64,000 bases of DNA from JBHYDC01 sp051861205 (GTDB lineage Bacteria; Pseudomonadota; Alphaproteobacteria; Rhizobiales; Pleomorphomonadaceae). A program made the translations under genes and the position numbers. Position 1 is the stretch's first letter. Each line of letters opens with the position of its first letter. Shown here piece after piece: positions 24,663 to 33,446 of this stretch. The stretch lies in NCBI GenBank assembly GCA_051861205.1, contig JBHYDC010000004.1, positions 62,001 to 126,000 on the forward strand, given 5' to 3'. The notes beneath the pieces were generated by a model that was not told the origin of the DNA, ran no database searches, and saw only the letters and a list, made by a program, of their open reading frames with translations.

Positions 24663-25058
24663 ATGGCTAATTCCTATCGCGGAGAAATCGCGGCCGTCAT
24701 CGGCGGCGTGGAGCGCACGTTGCGGCTGACGCTGGGTGCGCTTGCCGAACTGGAGCGGGCGTTCGGCGCGGAGGATCTGGCGGATCTGGCGCAGCGTTTC
24801 GCCTCCGGCAAGCTGAAGGCGAGCGATGCGATCAAGGTGATCGCGGCCGGTCTGCGCGGGGCGGGCGAGGCGCTTTCCGACGACGAGGTGGCGTGCCTGC
24901 ACGTGGAAGGCGGTGTGCCCGGATATGCCGACATCGTGGTGCGGCTGCTTTGCGAGACCTTCGGCATGGGGGATGAGGGGGAGAAGCGCCCTTTGGACCC
25001 GGCCGCGCCGAGCGGTTTCAAAGCAAATCCGCCGACGCCTTTCCCTGGGACGGCGTGA
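24663..25058 (+). CDS. GTA family protein g10 (tail assembly)
   Basis: Gene transfer agent family protein of 131 residues, starting MANSYRGEIAAVIGGVERTL with RLTLGALAELERAFGAEDLA and DLAQRFASGKLKASDAIKVI, the usual sequence of this family. It probably acts with the small chaperone gene downstream in loading the tape measure protein, analogous to phage tail assembly chaperones. It begins two bases after the g9 stop and ends in a GTGA overlap with the next gene. The C-terminal 25 residues are Pro-rich and overlap an FPWD-coding stretch that belongs to the next frame in relatives. Confidence 0.9.
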   Translation: MANSYRGEIAAVIGGVERTLRLTLGALAELERAFGAEDLADLAQRFASGKLKASDAIKVIAAGLRGAGEALSDDEVACLHVEGGVPGYADIVVRLLCETFGMGDEGEKRPLDPAAPSGFKANPPTPFPGTA

Positions 25059-25222
25059 TCGGCTTCGGCTTCGGCGTGCTCCGGCTGGCGCCGGACGCGC
25101 TGTGGGCGATGACGCCGCGCGAGATGGCGGCGGCGATGCGGGCGGTGCGGGGGCAACAGGCCGCCGCGCCGCTAGACCGGGCAAGCCTTGCCGCGATGAT
25201 CGCGGCGCATCCAGATAGCTGA
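25055..25222 (+). CDS. Small phage tail assembly chaperone (GTA g10.1)
   Basis: A 55-residue tail assembly chaperone: GTG start, then IGFGFGVLRLAPDALWAMTP, REMAAAMRAVRG and a C-terminal DRASLAAMIAAHPDS. The pattern FGxGxLRLxPxxxWxMTPRE is characteristic of this tiny family. In relatives the protein begins with FPWD; that sequence is present just upstream in this frame but has no start codon before it, only a stop at 24974, so translation probably begins at the GTG overlapping the g10 stop. Read-through by frameshifting from g10 is conceivable. Confidence 0.8.
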   Translation: MIGFGFGVLRLAPDALWAMTPREMAAAMRAVRGQQAAAPLDRASLAAMIAAHPDS

Positions 25223-25232
25223 GGGCCAAGCG

Positions 25233-25787
25233 ATGGCGAACGGGGATCCAGACGCTGGATTTGACGAGAATTTGCGGACGCTGAATGCGCTGGAAGGCGC
25301 GGCGGACCGGGTGGGAACGGCCCTGACGCGCGGGCTGAAGGCGGCGGCGCTGGAGGGCAAATCGCTGGACGGCGTGCTGAAGGGCGTGCTGACGCGGCTG
25401 TCGTCGTCGGTGATCGATGCATCGCTGACGCCGCTGTCGGGGCTCTTGTCGCAACTGACGAGCGGACTGGCGGGGGCGATCGGCGGGGGGCTATCCGGGC
25501 TGTTCGGCGGCGGCGTGAAGGCCTTCGCCGACGGCGGCGTGATCTCGACGCCGACCTATTTCCCGATGGGCGGCGGGGGCACGGGCCTTGTGGGCGAGGC
25601 GGGCGCGGAGGCGATTTTGCCGCTAGCGCGCGGGGCCGATGGAGCGCTTGGCGTAAAGTCGGGCGGCGGGGCGGTGAACGTGACGTTCAACGTGACGACG
25701 CAGGACGCGGCGAGCTTCAAGCGATCGGAAGCGCAACTGACCGGAATGCTAGCCCGCGCCGTCGGACGGGGACGGCGCGGGCTATAG
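25233..25787 (+). CDS. Short tape measure protein (GTA g11)
   Basis: Tail tape measure protein of 184 residues. GTA particles have short tails and correspondingly short tape measure proteins. A helical N-terminus (NLRTLNALEGAADRVGTALT) leads into a glycine-rich hydrophobic stretch (LTSGLAGAIGGGLSGLFGGG), then the conserved FADGGVISTPTYFPMGGGG and VGEAGAEAILPLARGADGAL of tape measure C-termini. Ten bases after the chaperone gene. It is the last gene before the reversed DUF465 gene. Confidence 0.92.
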   Translation: MANGDPDAGFDENLRTLNALEGAADRVGTALTRGLKAAALEGKSLDGVLKGVLTRLSSSVIDASLTPLSGLLSQLTSGLAGAIGGGLSGLFGGGVKAFADGGVISTPTYFPMGGGGTGLVGEAGAEAILPLARGADGALGVKSGGGAVNVTFNVTTQDAASFKRSEAQLTGMLARAVGRGRRGL

Positions 25788-25812
25788 CGACATGGCCCTA
25801 TAGAGGAGGGGG

Positions 25813-26067
25813 TCAGGCCACGGCGCGTCGACGGGCGGCGATAATCTCCGCAATCTCGTCTTTCAAATGCAGACGCTGGCGCTTCAACTCGTTCAGCGTT
25901 TCGTCGGTCGCCGGCTCGATCATGGATTCGATCCGGTGAATGCGCCGGTTAAGCTCGTGATAGCTATCCGCGAGGTGGGCAAAATGCGGATCCGACACCT
26001 TGAGGGTGTGCAGGATCGCGTGATCGGCCGGAAATTCCTCGGCGAGTTCGTGCGGCGTGTGGCCCAC
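25813..26067 (-). CDS. DUF465 (YdcH-like) small helical protein
   Basis: An 84-residue helical protein of the DUF465 family, MGHTPHELAEEFPADHAILH then KVSDPHFAHLADSYHELNRR and IHRIESMIEPATDETLNELK. The open frame extends to 26283, but GTG 26067 has GGGAGG six bases upstream and matches the normal family start. It is transcribed against the GTA operon: convergent with the tape measure gene and divergent from g12, so it interrupts the cluster. DUF465 proteins are common stand-alone cytoplasmic proteins of unknown function; a role in GTA biology is not implied by sequence. Confidence 0.9.
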   Translation of the reverse strand: MGHTPHELAEEFPADHAILHTLKVSDPHFAHLADSYHELNRRIHRIESMIEPATDETLNELKRQRLHLKDEIAEIIAARRRAVA

Positions 26068-26161
26068 CTCGTTCCTCCCTTTTTGACGAATGAACAGACC
26101 ATGGCCGCTCTCGGCCCGCTCCGCCTTGAGGTGGATCAATTCATGCGAGAAGGAGAACGCG

Positions 26162-26794
26162 ATGCCCGCGCTTGCCTCGTTCCACGAGGTGTCGTTTCCA
26201 CTTGCCGTCGCGCTGGGCGCGACCGGAGGGCCGGAGCGGCGCACCGAAATCGTGACGCTTTCGAGCGGGCGGGAGGTGCGCAACGGGCGCTGGGCCGACA
26301 GCCGGCGCCGCTATGACGCGGGGTCCGGCGTCAAATCGCTGGACGACCTGCATCAGGTGATCGCGTTTTTCGAGGAGCGGCGCGGGCGGCTGCACGGCTT
26401 CCGGTTTCGCGACCGGGCTGACTGCAAGTCCTGCGCGCCGGGCGGCGTGCCGGCGGCAACCGATCAGCGGATCGGAACCGGGGACGGCGTGACGAAGACC
26501 TTCGAGCTGGTGAAGCGCTATGGGGCGAACTTCGCGCCTTATGACCGGCGGATCGAAAAGCCGGTGGCGGGCACGGTGCTCGTGGCGGTGAACGGGACGG
26601 CGGCGACGGCGACGGTGGATAGCGCCGCCGGAACCGTGACGCTGGCGACCGCGCCGGCGGTGGGGGCAGCGGTGACGGCGGGCTTTATGTTCGACGTGCC
26701 GGTGCGCTTCGACAGCGATGCGCTGACGGCCAATCTATCGAGCTTTTCGGCCGGTGAAATCGCGGCCATTCCGCTGGTGGAGGTGCGGCCATGA
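26162..26794 (+). CDS. Distal tail protein, DUF2460 (GTA g12)
   Basis: Tail tip protein of 210 residues in the DUF2460/GTA g12 family, recognised from FHEVSFPLAVALGATGGPER, GREVRNGRWADSRRRYDAGS and HQVIAFFEERRGRLHGFRFR with DRADCKSCAPG. The C-terminal half carries the duplicated beta domain (KTFELVKRYGANFAPYDRRI). AAGGAG precedes the ATG. The reversed DUF465 gene lies just upstream, so g12-g15 probably need their own promoter in 26068-26161, or read-through from g11. Overlaps g13 by four bases. Confidence 0.93.
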   Translation: MPALASFHEVSFPLAVALGATGGPERRTEIVTLSSGREVRNGRWADSRRRYDAGSGVKSLDDLHQVIAFFEERRGRLHGFRFRDRADCKSCAPGGVPAATDQRIGTGDGVTKTFELVKRYGANFAPYDRRIEKPVAGTVLVAVNGTAATATVDSAAGTVTLATAPAVGAAVTAGFMFDVPVRFDSDALTANLSSFSAGEIAAIPLVEVRP

Positions 26795-27669
26795 GGGCGA
26801 TACCGACTGAACTGGCGGGGCATCTGGCTGGATCCGCGACGACGCTGGCGACGTGCTGGATCGTGCGGCGGACGGACGGGACGGTGCTGGGATTCACAGA
26901 TCATGACCGCACGCTGACCGTGGACGGCGTGGCGTGCGAGCCCGCATCCGGCTTCGACCGATCGAGTGCGACGCGGGGCGACGGGCTGGCGGTGGGCGAG
27001 GAGGAGGTGACGGGCGCGCTGACCTCGGGCCGCATCACCGAGGCCGATCTGGCGAGCGGGCGGTGGGACGGGGCGAGCGTGGAGGTGCACCTCGTCAACT
27101 GGAACACGCCGACCGAAAGGATGCGGCTGCGGACCGGTACCATCGGCGAAGTGACGCGTAGCGACGGGGTTTTTCGCGCCGAGGTGCGCGGGCCGGCGCA
27201 TGCGCTGGATCAGCCGACCGGGAGGCTGTTCAACCGGACCTGCGATGCGGCCTTCGGGGATGCGCGCTGCAAGGTGCCGCCGGGTGCATACACCGTGGCG
27301 GTGACGGTGGCGGTGGTGAGTGGGACCAGGATACGGGTGAACAGCGCGGGGGCGTTCGCGGCGGGGTGGTTCGCGAAGGGGGTTATGACCTTCACAAGCG
27401 GGGCGCTGGCGGGCCGAGCGGTGCCGATCGACGCGCATGAGGTGGACGGGACGGGCGTATGGCTGACGCCGTGGCGGGCGCTGCCCAACGCGCCGGAGGT
27501 GGGCGCGGCGCTGACGCTGGTGGCGGGCTGCGACAAGCGCTTCGAGACCTGCGCCGACAAATTCGGCAACACCGACAATTTCCGGGGCTTTCCCCACATT
27601 CCGGGCCGCGACTTCGTGTTTTCCTACGCGCGCGGCGACGGCAAGGACGACGGGGGCGTGTTGTTCTGA
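26791..27669 (+). CDS. Baseplate hub protein, DUF2163 (GTA g13)
   Basis: Baseplate hub protein of 292 residues, DUF2163 family. Clear features are LATCWIVRRTDGTVLGFTDH, DRSSATRGDGLAVGEEEVTG, RRF-like GPAHALDQPTGRLFNRTCDA and the cysteine-containing C-terminus LVAGCDKRFETCADKFGNTD with NFRGFPHIPGRD, which may hold an Fe-S cluster as inferred for GTA tails. Overlaps g12 by four bases and g14 by one. Length is normal. Confidence 0.94.
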   Translation: MRAIPTELAGHLAGSATTLATCWIVRRTDGTVLGFTDHDRTLTVDGVACEPASGFDRSSATRGDGLAVGEEEVTGALTSGRITEADLASGRWDGASVEVHLVNWNTPTERMRLRTGTIGEVTRSDGVFRAEVRGPAHALDQPTGRLFNRTCDAAFGDARCKVPPGAYTVAVTVAVVSGTRIRVNSAGAFAAGWFAKGVMTFTSGALAGRAVPIDAHEVDGTGVWLTPWRALPNAPEVGAALTLVAGCDKRFETCADKFGNTDNFRGFPHIPGRDFVFSYARGDGKDDGGVLF

Positions 27670-28097
27670 TGGCGCGCGACGACATTGTGAATGCGGCGAT
27701 GGGGTGGCTTGGTACGCCTTATCGCCATCAAGCCTCGCTGAAGGGCGTGGGCTGCGATTGCCTGGGGCTGGTGCGCGGGGTGTGGCGCGAGGTGGTGGGG
27801 CCGGAGCCCGAAACGCCGCCGGCCTATACCCGCGACTGGGCAGAGGCGGGTGCGCCGGAAACGCTGATGGGCGCGGCGGGGCGGCATCTCCAAGCCATCG
27901 AAATAGACGCGGCGGAACCCGGCGACGTGGTGCTATTTCGCTGGCGGGCGGGATTTGCCGCCAAGCATGCCGGGATTTTGGCGCCCGGCAACCGGTTCAT
28001 CCATGCCCATGAGGGCGCGGTGGTGGCGATGGCGCCGCTTGGACCGTGGTGGCGCGCGCGCATTGCGGCCGCCTTTCGTTTTCCCGACATCGAGTGA
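27669..28097 (+). CDS. NlpC/P60 peptidase (GTA g14)
   Basis: Cell-wall peptidase of 142 residues carried at the particle tail tip, thought to cut peptidoglycan during DNA delivery. NlpC/P60 catalytic residues are visible: Cys in VGCDCLGLVRGVW and His in AAKHAGILAPGNRFIHAH. The opening RDDIVNAAMGWLGTPYRHQA is family-typical. The start ATG overlaps the g13 stop by one base, and the upstream extension of the frame is a shadow of g13. Confidence 0.94.
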   Translation: MARDDIVNAAMGWLGTPYRHQASLKGVGCDCLGLVRGVWREVVGPEPETPPAYTRDWAEAGAPETLMGAAGRHLQAIEIDAAEPGDVVLFRWRAGFAAKHAGILAPGNRFIHAHEGAVVAMAPLGPWWRARIAAAFRFPDIE

Positions 28098-28106
28098 GGT
28101 GCCGAC

Positions 28107-31100
28107 ATGGCGACATTGCTACTCGCGGCCGCTGGAAACGCGGTCGGCGGCCTGTTCGGCGCGACGGCCGGGATCGTGGGGCAGGCGGTGGGCTCGCTCG
28201 CGGGCGGGCTCGTGGATCAGGCGCTGTTCGGCGGCGGAGCGGGACGGTCGGTTGGGAAGCTTTCCGATCTCGACGTGCAATCGTCGAGCGAGGGGGCGGT
28301 TATCCCGCGCGTTTACGGGCGGATGCGGCTGGCGGGCGAGGTGATCTGGGCGACGCGGTTCGAGGAAGCCTCGACCAGCGAGAGCGCGGGCGGCAAGGGC
28401 GGCGGACCGGCCGTGACGACCTATAGCTACTTCGCCAATTTCGCGGTGGCGCTGTGCGAGGGGCCGGTGGCGCAGATCGGGCGAGTTTGGGCGAACGGGG
28501 ATCTGCTCGACCTCAACGACGTGATGATACGGGTGCATCTGGGCGGGGAGGAGCAGGAGCCGGACGCGCTGGTTCTGGCCAAGCAGGGGAGCGCGCCGGC
28601 CTATCGCGGCGTGGCCTATGTCGTGTTCGAGCGGCTGCCGCTGGACGACTTCGGCAATGCGCTGCCGCAACTGACCTTCGAGGTGATCCGCCCGACCGGA
28701 CGGCTGGAGGGCATGATGAGGGGCGTGACGCTGATCCCCGGTGCGACCGAGTTCGGTTATGCGACGAGCGAAGTGACGAGCGAGCCCGCCAAGGGCGTGA
28801 CGTGGGCTGAGAACCGGCACGCGGCGACCGCGACGAGCGATGTGGCGGCGGCGCTCGACGAGTTACAGGCCGTGTGCCCGCGCCTTGAGAGCGTGGCGGT
28901 GGTGGCGGCCTGGTTCGGCGATGACTTGCGCGCGGGAAGCTGCACGGTGCGGCCGAAGGTGGATCAGCCGGTCAAGACCACGCGGGGAATGGAGTGGTCT
29001 GTCGCGGGGGCGACGCGCGGCGCGGCCGCTTTGACGAGCCGGGTGGATGGCAAGCCGGCCTTCGGGGGCACGCCGTCCGATGCGTCGGTTTTGGAACTGA
29101 TTGCGTCGCTGAAGGCGCGCGGGCTGGCGGTGACGTTCTATCCCTTTGTCATGATGGACATTCCCCAGGGGAATGCTTTGCCGAACCCGGAGGGAGGCAC
29201 GGCGCAGCCGGCTTATCCCTGGCGGGGGCGGATCACGTGCCATCCGGGGCGGGGTGCGGTGGGCTCGCCCTATGGGACGGCGGCTGCGGCGGCGCAGGTG
29301 GCGAATTTCGTCGGGACGGCGCAGCGCAACCAGTTTGCCGTGGCGGGCGGGGCGGTGAGCTATTCCGGCCCGGCGGAGTGGAGCTATCGGCGGATGATTT
29401 TGCACTACGCCCACCTCTGCAAGGCGGCGGGCGGAGTGGAGACGTTTTTGATCGGATCGGAGTTGCGGGGGCTGACCTCGATCCGGGGGCAAGGGCGGGC
29501 CTATCCCTTCGTGGCGGCGCTGAAGACGCTGGCGGCGGATGTGAAGGCGGTGCTCGGTGCCGCGACCAAGGTGAGCTATGCGGCCGATTGGAGCGAATGG
29601 TTCGGCGATCAGCCGGCTGCCGGCGACGTGGCCTTTCACCTCGACGCGTTGTGGAGCGATGCCAACATCGACTTCGTGGGGGTCGACGCGTATCTGCCGC
29701 TGGCCGACTGGCGGGACGGCGACCATGCGGACGCGGAGGTTGCGAACGGGCCCACTGACCGGGCCTATCTGGCCGGCAATGTGGCGGGCGGCGAGGGTTT
29801 CGACTGGTACTACGCCAGCGAGGCCGACCGGCGGGCGGGCACGCGGACCGCGATCACCGATGGCGCGGCGGGCAAGCCGTGGGTCTATCGCTACAAGGAC
29901 TTCGCGAGCTGGTGGGCGAACCGGCATTACGACCGTGTGGGCGGCGTGGAGCAGGCGAGCCCGAGCGGTTGGCTGGCAGGCATGAAGCCGATTCGCTTCA
30001 CCGAAATCGGGTGTCCGGCGGTGGACGGAGGCGCGAACCAGCCGAATGTGTTCGTGGACGCGCAGTCGTCGGAATCGGCCGCGCCGTATTTCTCGCGCGG
30101 GACGCGGGACGATGCCATGCAACGCCGAGCGATCGAGGCCATACTGACGCGCTTCGACCCGGCCGCGCCGGGGTTCGTGGCGGCGCATAATCCGGTGTCG
30201 CCGGTGGACGGCCGGCGGATGGTGGACCATGCGCGCAGCCATGTATGGACGTGGGACGCGCGGCCGTTTCCGTGGTTTCCGCTGGCGAGCGACGTGTGGA
30301 GCGACGGGGCGAACTGGGCGACCGGGCACTGGCTGAACGGACGCCTGGGCGCAGCGCCGCTGGACGACACGATCGCGGCGGTTCTTTCGGGCGTGGTAGT
30401 GGGGACGCTGGATGTGGAGGGCCTTTCGCCGGTGGTGGATGGGGTGGCGATCACCGATCGATCGAGCCCGCGCGATCTGATCGAGGCGCTTGCGAGGCTC
30501 TATCGATTCACGGTGGTGGAGACGGCGACGGGGCTGCGGTTCGCGGACCGGCCGCGCCGGGTGGGGCTGACCATTAGCCGGGACGACCTGACTGACGACG
30601 GCGACGCGGCGGTGGTGGAGATGAAGCGGGCGCAGGCCGAGGATGTTCCCGGCGAAGTGGCGGTGAGCTTTCTAAACACGGAGGCCGACGGGCGGCAGTC
30701 GAGCGCGGTGGCGCGCCGGGACGGCCCGCCGCGCGTGCTGGATCTCGCCTTGCCGGTGGCGGGCTCGGCAACGGTGATGCAGGGCGAGGTGGAGGCCCTG
30801 ATCAAGGATCTGGACGCCGGGCGCGAAACGGTGCGCTTCGCGCTGCCGCCGGCGATGCTGGCACCCGAGCCGGGCGACGTGGTGGATCTCGATCTCGATG
30901 GGGCGGCGGTGCGCGTGCTGATCCGCAGCATCGAGGATGGCGATGTGCGCCGGGTGGAGGCGCGCACGGTGGATGTTTCGATCGTGGCGCGGGCGGCCTC
31001 CGTGGGCGTGAAGCGGACCGGGACGGGCTTTGCGGCGGTGTCGGCGGCGCCGGTGGTAGCGGTGCTGGATTTGCCGGCGCTGGACGGGGACGACGCGCCA

Positions 31101-31979
31101 TACCGGCCCTATCTGGCGGCGGCGGCCGAGCCGTGGCCGCGCCAGATGGCGGTGCACCGGAAAGTGGCGGGGGGATATCAGCTGATCGATACGCTGTCCG
31201 CGCCGGCCGTGATGGGCGAGTTGGATACGCCGCTTGGCGCGGGGCGGGTGTGGCAAGTGGACGACCGCAACACGGTGGAGGTGACGCTGGTGCGCGGAAC
31301 GCTGGCGAGCCTTGCGATGGACGCGGTGCTCGACGGCGGAAATCTAGCCGCGATCGGCTCGGAGGCGGGCTGGGAAGTGGTGCAGTTCGCGGGCGCCGAA
31401 CTGATCGGCGAGCGGCGGTATCGGCTGTCGCAATTCTTGCGCGGGCAGGGCGGGACCGAGGCGTTGGCGGCGGCGGGGCATCCGGCGGGGGCGATGTTCG
31501 TGCTGCTCGACGGTGCGGTGCGGCCGCTACCGATCGCGCGGACGCAGGTGGGCCGCGCGCTGACGCTGCGGGTGGGCCCGGCGCGGCGCAACGTGGGCGA
31601 TAGCGCGATGACGGAACTGACCGTGACGCCGGCGGGCGTGGGGCTCACGCCGCTCGCGCCGGTTCGCCTCAGGGCCGAGCGCGATGCGGCGAGCGGGGCC
31701 GTGACGCTGCGCTGGACGCGCCGGACACGCATCGCGGGCGATGATTTCGCGGCGGTGGAGGTGCCGCTCGACGAGGCGTCGGAGGTTTACGAACTGCGGA
31801 TTCACGACGGGACGGCGGTGCGGCGGGCCGTGACCGTGACGGCACCGGAGGCGGTGTATTCGGCGGTCGAGCAGGTGGCTGACTTCGGCGCGCTGCCGGC
31901 GCGCCTCGACGTATCGGTGCGGCAAATGTCGGCAACGCTCGGTGCCGGGCGTGAGGTGAGGAGGACGATCGATGTCTGA
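28107..31979 (+). CDS. GTA baseplate 'megatron' multidomain protein (g15)
   Basis: Very large baseplate protein, 1290 residues, the usual length of GTA g15. The N-terminus has a Gly/Ala hydrophobic stretch (AAGNAVGGLFGATAGIVGQA), then the tail-associated region SDLDVQSSSEGAVIPRVYGR. The middle holds a glycoside hydrolase-like TIM barrel (YPFVAALKTLAADVKAVLGA, FVGVDAYLPLADW and KPIRFTEIGCPAVDGGANQP). The C-terminal third is beta-rich. It should form the central tail tip and may bind or degrade surface polysaccharide. It is uninterrupted over 3.9 kb, which argues that the cluster is under selection. Overlaps the DUF2793 gene by eight bases. Confidence 0.95.
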   Translation: MATLLLAAAGNAVGGLFGATAGIVGQAVGSLAGGLVDQALFGGGAGRSVGKLSDLDVQSSSEGAVIPRVYGRMRLAGEVIWATRFEEASTSESAGGKGGGPAVTTYSYFANFAVALCEGPVAQIGRVWANGDLLDLNDVMIRVHLGGEEQEPDALVLAKQGSAPAYRGVAYVVFERLPLDDFGNALPQLTFEVIRPTGRLEGMMRGVTLIPGATEFGYATSEVTSEPAKGVTWAENRHAATATSDVAAALDELQAVCPRLESVAVVAAWFGDDLRAGSCTVRPKVDQPVKTTRGMEWSVAGATRGAAALTSRVDGKPAFGGTPSDASVLELIASLKARGLAVTFYPFVMMDIPQGNALPNPEGGTAQPAYPWRGRITCHPGRGAVGSPYGTAAAAAQVANFVGTAQRNQFAVAGGAVSYSGPAEWSYRRMILHYAHLCKAAGGVETFLIGSELRGLTSIRGQGRAYPFVAALKTLAADVKAVLGAATKVSYAADWSEWFGDQPAAGDVAFHLDALWSDANIDFVGVDAYLPLADWRDGDHADAEVANGPTDRAYLAGNVAGGEGFDWYYASEADRRAGTRTAITDGAAGKPWVYRYKDFASWWANRHYDRVGGVEQASPSGWLAGMKPIRFTEIGCPAVDGGANQPNVFVDAQSSESAAPYFSRGTRDDAMQRRAIEAILTRFDPAAPGFVAAHNPVSPVDGRRMVDHARSHVWTWDARPFPWFPLASDVWSDGANWATGHWLNGRLGAAPLDDTIAAVLSGVVVGTLDVEGLSPVVDGVAITDRSSPRDLIEALARLYRFTVVETATGLRFADRPRRVGLTISRDDLTDDGDAAVVEMKRAQAEDVPGEVAVSFLNTEADGRQSSAVARRDGPPRVLDLALPVAGSATVMQGEVEALIKDLDAGRETVRFALPPAMLAPEPGDVVDLDLDGAAVRVLIRSIEDGDVRRVEARTVDVSIVARAASVGVKRTGTGFAAVSAAPVVAVLDLPALDGDDAPYRPYLAAAAEPWPRQMAVHRKVAGGYQLIDTLSAPAVMGELDTPLGAGRVWQVDDRNTVEVTLVRGTLASLAMDAVLDGGNLAAIGSEAGWEVVQFAGAELIGERRYRLSQFLRGQGGTEALAAAGHPAGAMFVLLDGAVRPLPIARTQVGRALTLRVGPARRNVGDSAMTELTVTPAGVGLTPLAPVRLRAERDAASGAVTLRWTRRTRIAGDDFAAVEVPLDEASEVYELRIHDGTAVRRAVTVTAPEAVYSAVEQVADFGALPARLDVSVRQMSATLGAGREVRRTIDV

Positions 31980-33441
31980 CACGACAAGGCTGAAACTGCC
32001 GCTGCTGGCGGCGGCGCAGGCGCAGAAACATACGACGCACAATGATGCGCTGACCGTGCTGGACGCTCTGGTGCAATTGGCCGTGAAGAGCCGGACGCTT
32101 TCGGCTCCTCCCGCTACGCCGGCCGAGGGCGATTGCTACATCGTGGCGGCAAGCGCGACCGGTGGCTGGACGAGTAAAGCTGGGCAGATCGCGGCATTCC
32201 AAGACGGCGTTTGGCGCTTCTATGCGGCACGGGCCGGATGGCTGGTCTATCTGGAGGATGAGGATTGCCAGGTGGTATGGACCGGAACGGCCTGGGCAAG
32301 CCCGGCGGTGGTGGCCAAGCGGCTTGGCATCAACGCCGCGCCGGATGCGGCGAACCGGATCGTGGCGTCGCTGGCCGCCGCGCTGTTCACCGACGAGGGG
32401 GCGGGCCTTCAGATCAAACTGAACAAGACCGGCTTGGGCGATACGGCGTCGTATCTGTTCCAAACGGGGTATTCCGGACGGGCGGAATTCGGCCTCGTCG
32501 GGGGTGATGATTTCGCGCTGAAGGTGAGCCCGGACGGCAATACGTGGAACACGGGCTTCACAGTGGACCGGACGACGGGAAACGTGACGTTGACCAACGG
32601 CGCCTTGCGCAGCCAAGTCGACGTGATGACCGCGTCCGGCACCTGGACCAAGCCGGCTTGGGCGCGGCGCGTGACCGTGATGGCCGTTGGGGCGGCCGGT
32701 GGCGGGGGATCGGGACGGCGCGGCGCCGCGACGGCGGATCGCTTCGGCGGCGGCGGCGGGGGAGCGGGCGGCATTATCGTCAGCGAGTTCCTGGCGAGCG
32801 AGCTTGGCGCAACGCTGACCTGCACAGTCGGCGCCGGCGGAGCGGGGGGAGCGGCCGCCGCGGCGGATGATACGAGCGGCACCGCGGGCGGTGCCGGAGG
32901 CGCCTCCACCGTCTTCAACGGTTCGAACGAGATTTCCTTCGCAAACGGGGGAAACGGCGGAGCCGGCGGTTCGCTGACGGCCGGCGCGGGCGGCTCAGGT
33001 TTTCTTGGCTCGCCATCGGGCGGAGCCGGGCAAAAAGCAGCGGGAACTGATGGCCCCTATGGCTCCAACAGCCTCGCACCGGGGGCGGGCGCCGGCGGCG
33101 GTGGCTTGGCTGCATCCGCCTCGGTGGCGAGCGCGGGGGGTATCGGATCTTTCGGCGCGGCCTCGCAGGGCGCAAGCCGTCGCGGCCTGCAGGGCACGGC
33201 GGGCGCGGCGGGCGCCAACGGCGGCACGGGCGGCTCAAAAGGTTGGTCGCGCGGCGTTGGCGGGGGCGGGGGCGCCGGCGGATCCGGCAACATCGGGGGT
33301 ACGGCCGCCGGCGGATCCGGCGGGGCAGGGGGCGTGCCGGGCGGCGGCGGCGGCGGCGGAGGGGCCTCGACCAACGGGGCGAATTCCGGCGCCGGGGGCG
33401 CTGGTGGACGCGGCGAAATCTGGTTTCTATCCTGGGGGTGA
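31972..33441 (+). CDS. DUF2793 protein with long glycine-rich C-terminal region
   Basis: Probable tail fibre or surface-binding protein, 489 residues. The first 110 residues are a DUF2793 domain (LPLLAAAQAQKHTTHNDALT with VLDALVQLAVKSRTLSAPPA and GWTSKAGQIAAFQDGVWRFY). A beta-rich middle follows (GFTVDRTTGNVTLTNGALRS), then from about residue 235 a long Gly/Ala-rich region with runs such as GGGGGAGGIIVSEF and GAGGAGGRGEIWFLSWG, like the polyglycine sandwich tips of phage receptor-binding proteins. DUF2793 proteins commonly follow g15 in rhizobial GTA clusters. The glycine-rich end is the likeliest part to vary between strains. Confidence 0.85.
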   Translation: MSDTTRLKLPLLAAAQAQKHTTHNDALTVLDALVQLAVKSRTLSAPPATPAEGDCYIVAASATGGWTSKAGQIAAFQDGVWRFYAARAGWLVYLEDEDCQVVWTGTAWASPAVVAKRLGINAAPDAANRIVASLAAALFTDEGAGLQIKLNKTGLGDTASYLFQTGYSGRAEFGLVGGDDFALKVSPDGNTWNTGFTVDRTTGNVTLTNGALRSQVDVMTASGTWTKPAWARRVTVMAVGAAGGGGSGRRGAATADRFGGGGGGAGGIIVSEFLASELGATLTCTVGAGGAGGAAAAADDTSGTAGGAGGASTVFNGSNEISFANGGNGGAGGSLTAGAGGSGFLGSPSGGAGQKAAGTDGPYGSNSLAPGAGAGGGGLAASASVASAGGIGSFGAASQGASRRGLQGTAGAAGANGGTGGSKGWSRGVGGGGGAGGSGNIGGTAAGGSGGAGGVPGGGGGGGGASTNGANSGAGGAGGRGEIWFLSWG

Positions 33442-33446
33442 TCGAT

